The notes beneath the pieces are model-generated. The model was not told the origin of the DNA, did not search any database, and was given only the letters and a program-made list of their open reading frames with translations. From contig NC_133907.1 of assembly GCF_964199755.1 (NCBI RefSeq), positions 4,345,001-4,409,000 on the forward strand: DNA of 64,000 nucleotides, given 5' to 3'. The DNA is from Larus michahellis. Taxonomy: Eukaryota > Chordata > Aves > Charadriiformes > Laridae. Position 1 is the first letter of the stretch; each line of letters starts with the position of its first letter. A program made the position numbers and the translations under genes. Of this stretch, positions 63,011 through 64,000 are shown one piece after another.

Positions 63011-63540
63011 GGCTGCGGGCACAGGGGGACCGTTCTGCAGCAGCGGTGCAGAGCGCTGGACTCAGCCAAACACTTGGCACGGGGCAAGTTTTGGTTTAAT
63101 GCTGGGAGCTGTGAAAACTGCCCCCTCCCCGTTTCCTTCCACTCACATGATGCCATGGAGTGGATCCAACTTCCCCATCCCAGGCCCGAACATGCCACAG
63201 GGGGTTCCGGCTGCGCTTCCCCACGGCACGGGGCACAGCCAGGGGTGCATGAGGCCGGCCCTGAGCCTTGTACCCACCCTGCAGCATGGGATGGGAGCGT
63301 GGGAGGGGGTCCCGGGCGACATGTGGGGCTGGCAGAGCATCTGCCGCCGCGTCTCCCCTCCTCCTTTCCTTCGCACTTCCTTTTCTTGCCCACTTTCTGT
63401 CCGCCCGCCATGCCCCAGCTTGCTGCCTGCAAAGGGTTTTCCCTGCCATGGAGCAGCCCCCCCCCGCCCCCCAAAGCCACTCAAAGCCAGGGGGTCCCGC
63501 TGCAAAGGTAACGTAGCACCGCTTGTCTCCCTCCCCACAG

Positions 63541-63683
63541 GCTCCATCCAGGAGGCGGCAGGGACGTTAGCCGGGGGGTCTCGGCGGCACGGCTCAGCCG
63601 GGGGCTGGGAGGAGCAGAGAGCAGCAGAAGAGCCCCCGAAGCACGACCCAACCCCGTCCACCGTGTATGAGGCTGGGACGCAG
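63541..63683 (+). other. RGS19 exon upstream of the cysteine-string exon
   Basis: The exon lies between a good acceptor (CTCCCTCCCCACAG ending at 63540) and a consensus donor (CGCAG|GTGAGA). In the frame continuous with the next exon it is open throughout and ends KHDPTPSTVYEAGTQ. It has no ATG in that frame. From my memory of human RGS19, the N-terminus starts with a PTP-containing, EA-containing segment ending in Gln just before the conserved GP...A...P..MS.H.T region. The end of this exon lines up with that segment, but the bird has Asp where the human start Met would be. So the exon is either coding with a start further upstream or has become 5' UTR. Confidence 0.7.
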
Positions 63684-63847
63684 GTGAGATGGTGACCATC
63701 TGGGGAGCCAAGAAGAAATCACAGCAAGTCACTGGACGGGGAGGGGGGGGAGGGGAGGGTGTCCCTCCTTTACCTCCGAGTTCTTGCACGTGGAGGGGAT
63801 AATCATGGGCAGCTCGCTGACCTGCGCCCTGCCCTCCTGCCTTTCAG
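63684..63847 (+). other. RGS19 intron, 164 bases
   Basis: It runs from GTGAGATGG to CCTCCTGCCTTTCAG. Both ends match splice consensus. A run of G (63738-63762) makes the middle G-rich. It is a short, typical avian intron. Confidence 0.75.
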
Positions 63848-63984
63848 TACGCAGGACCCGCGTCCGCAGAGACACCCCTTCCGATGTCCCGGCATGAGAC
63901 TTCTCCGACAACGGTGCAACCCGCCAGCAACCACCGCCCCAACGCCTGCTGCTTCTGCTGGTGCTGCTGCTGCAGTTGCTCATG
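63848..63984 (+). CDS. RGS19 (GAIP) exon with cysteine string, partial
   Basis: RGS19 accelerates GTP hydrolysis by Gi, Go and Gz alpha subunits and so shortens signalling by Gi-coupled receptors. It is membrane-anchored through palmitoylation of an N-terminal cysteine string. Here the exon runs from the acceptor after CTTTCAG to the donor ATG|GTACGT. The first in-frame Met is at 63884 (MSRHETSPTT), 33 codons before the exon end. The string NACCFCWCCCCSCS at 63942-63982 is the hallmark of the RGS17/19/20 (Rz/A) subfamily. The MS-x-H-[DE]-T start favours RGS19 over RGS17 or RGS20. The last codon is split (TG|), allowing Trp, as in RGS19, or Cys, as in RGS17 and RGS20. The RGS domain lies beyond the window. 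The frame is open upstream of the Met into the previous exon, so the true start is undecided. Confidence 0.88.
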
Positions 63985-64000
63985 GTACGTCCCGTCGTCC

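Larger units (their letters stand above)
51554..63540 (+). other. Presumed RGS19 intron 1
   Basis: Twelve kilobases of GC-rich sequence. The many long open frames on both strands (up to 484 codons, 60718-62172 minus) overlap one another and match no family, as expected of GC-rich DNA poor in stops. G-runs near 51630-51650 and 51990-52020 could form quadruplexes. AT-rich islands at 53140-53290 and 57610-57790 stand out and resemble enhancer-type sequence. A T-rich tract lies at 59870-59932. Two alternative-start candidates are listed separately. Confidence 0.45.

Overview
This is vertebrate, almost certainly avian, nuclear DNA. Eight CR1 LINE 3' ends carry the tail typical of birds (ATTCTATGATTCTATGATT preceded by AGGTCCCTTCCAAC). 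GC content is uneven, from AT-rich blocks to CpG islands. There are no long intact genes, and splice signals flank the convincing coding pieces. Other CR1-rich sauropsids (turtle, crocodile) cannot be strictly excluded.

The one gene I recognise is at the right edge. The exon at 63848-63984 (+) encodes the start of an Rz/A-type RGS protein with a cysteine string. It is best matched to RGS19 (GAIP), a GTPase-activating protein for Gi/Go/Gz alpha subunits. The rest of the gene, including the RGS domain, lies beyond the window. A spliced exon at 63541-63683 precedes it. A CpG island with a candidate first exon (about 51350-51553) would give a 12-kb first intron. That intron holds two possible alternative starts: a short in-phase exon at 60751-60765 and a TATA box at 62490.

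A second promoter is at 32.1-32.4 kb. It is a TATA-less CpG island with a perfect RFX X-box, two weaker X-boxes, a perfect CLEAR/E-box palindrome, two YY1-type sites and several KLF/SP sites. A 55-base ATG-initiated exon with a consensus donor (32334-32388, +) starts inside the X-box. I do not recognise the gene, but the X-boxes suggest a cilium-related, RFX-driven transcript. Candidate downstream exons with good splice signals and open frames lie at 32939-33033, 35460-35557 and 42919-43051. They are offered as candidates only.

Bases 1-32 kb hold no recognisable gene: CR1 fragments, small tandem repeats, a few possible promoter or insulator motifs and several AT-rich blocks that look like non-coding regulatory DNA. 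Bases 33-50 kb are mostly AT-rich with no recognisable coding sequence beyond the candidates. A GC-rich island lies at 48.86-49.28 kb, and a GT/GC-rich minisatellite at 50.58-51.30 kb abuts the presumed RGS19 promoter. Nothing in the window is clearly a new biological system. The strongest leads are the X-box promoter with its unidentified transcript and the reorganised 5' end of RGS19.
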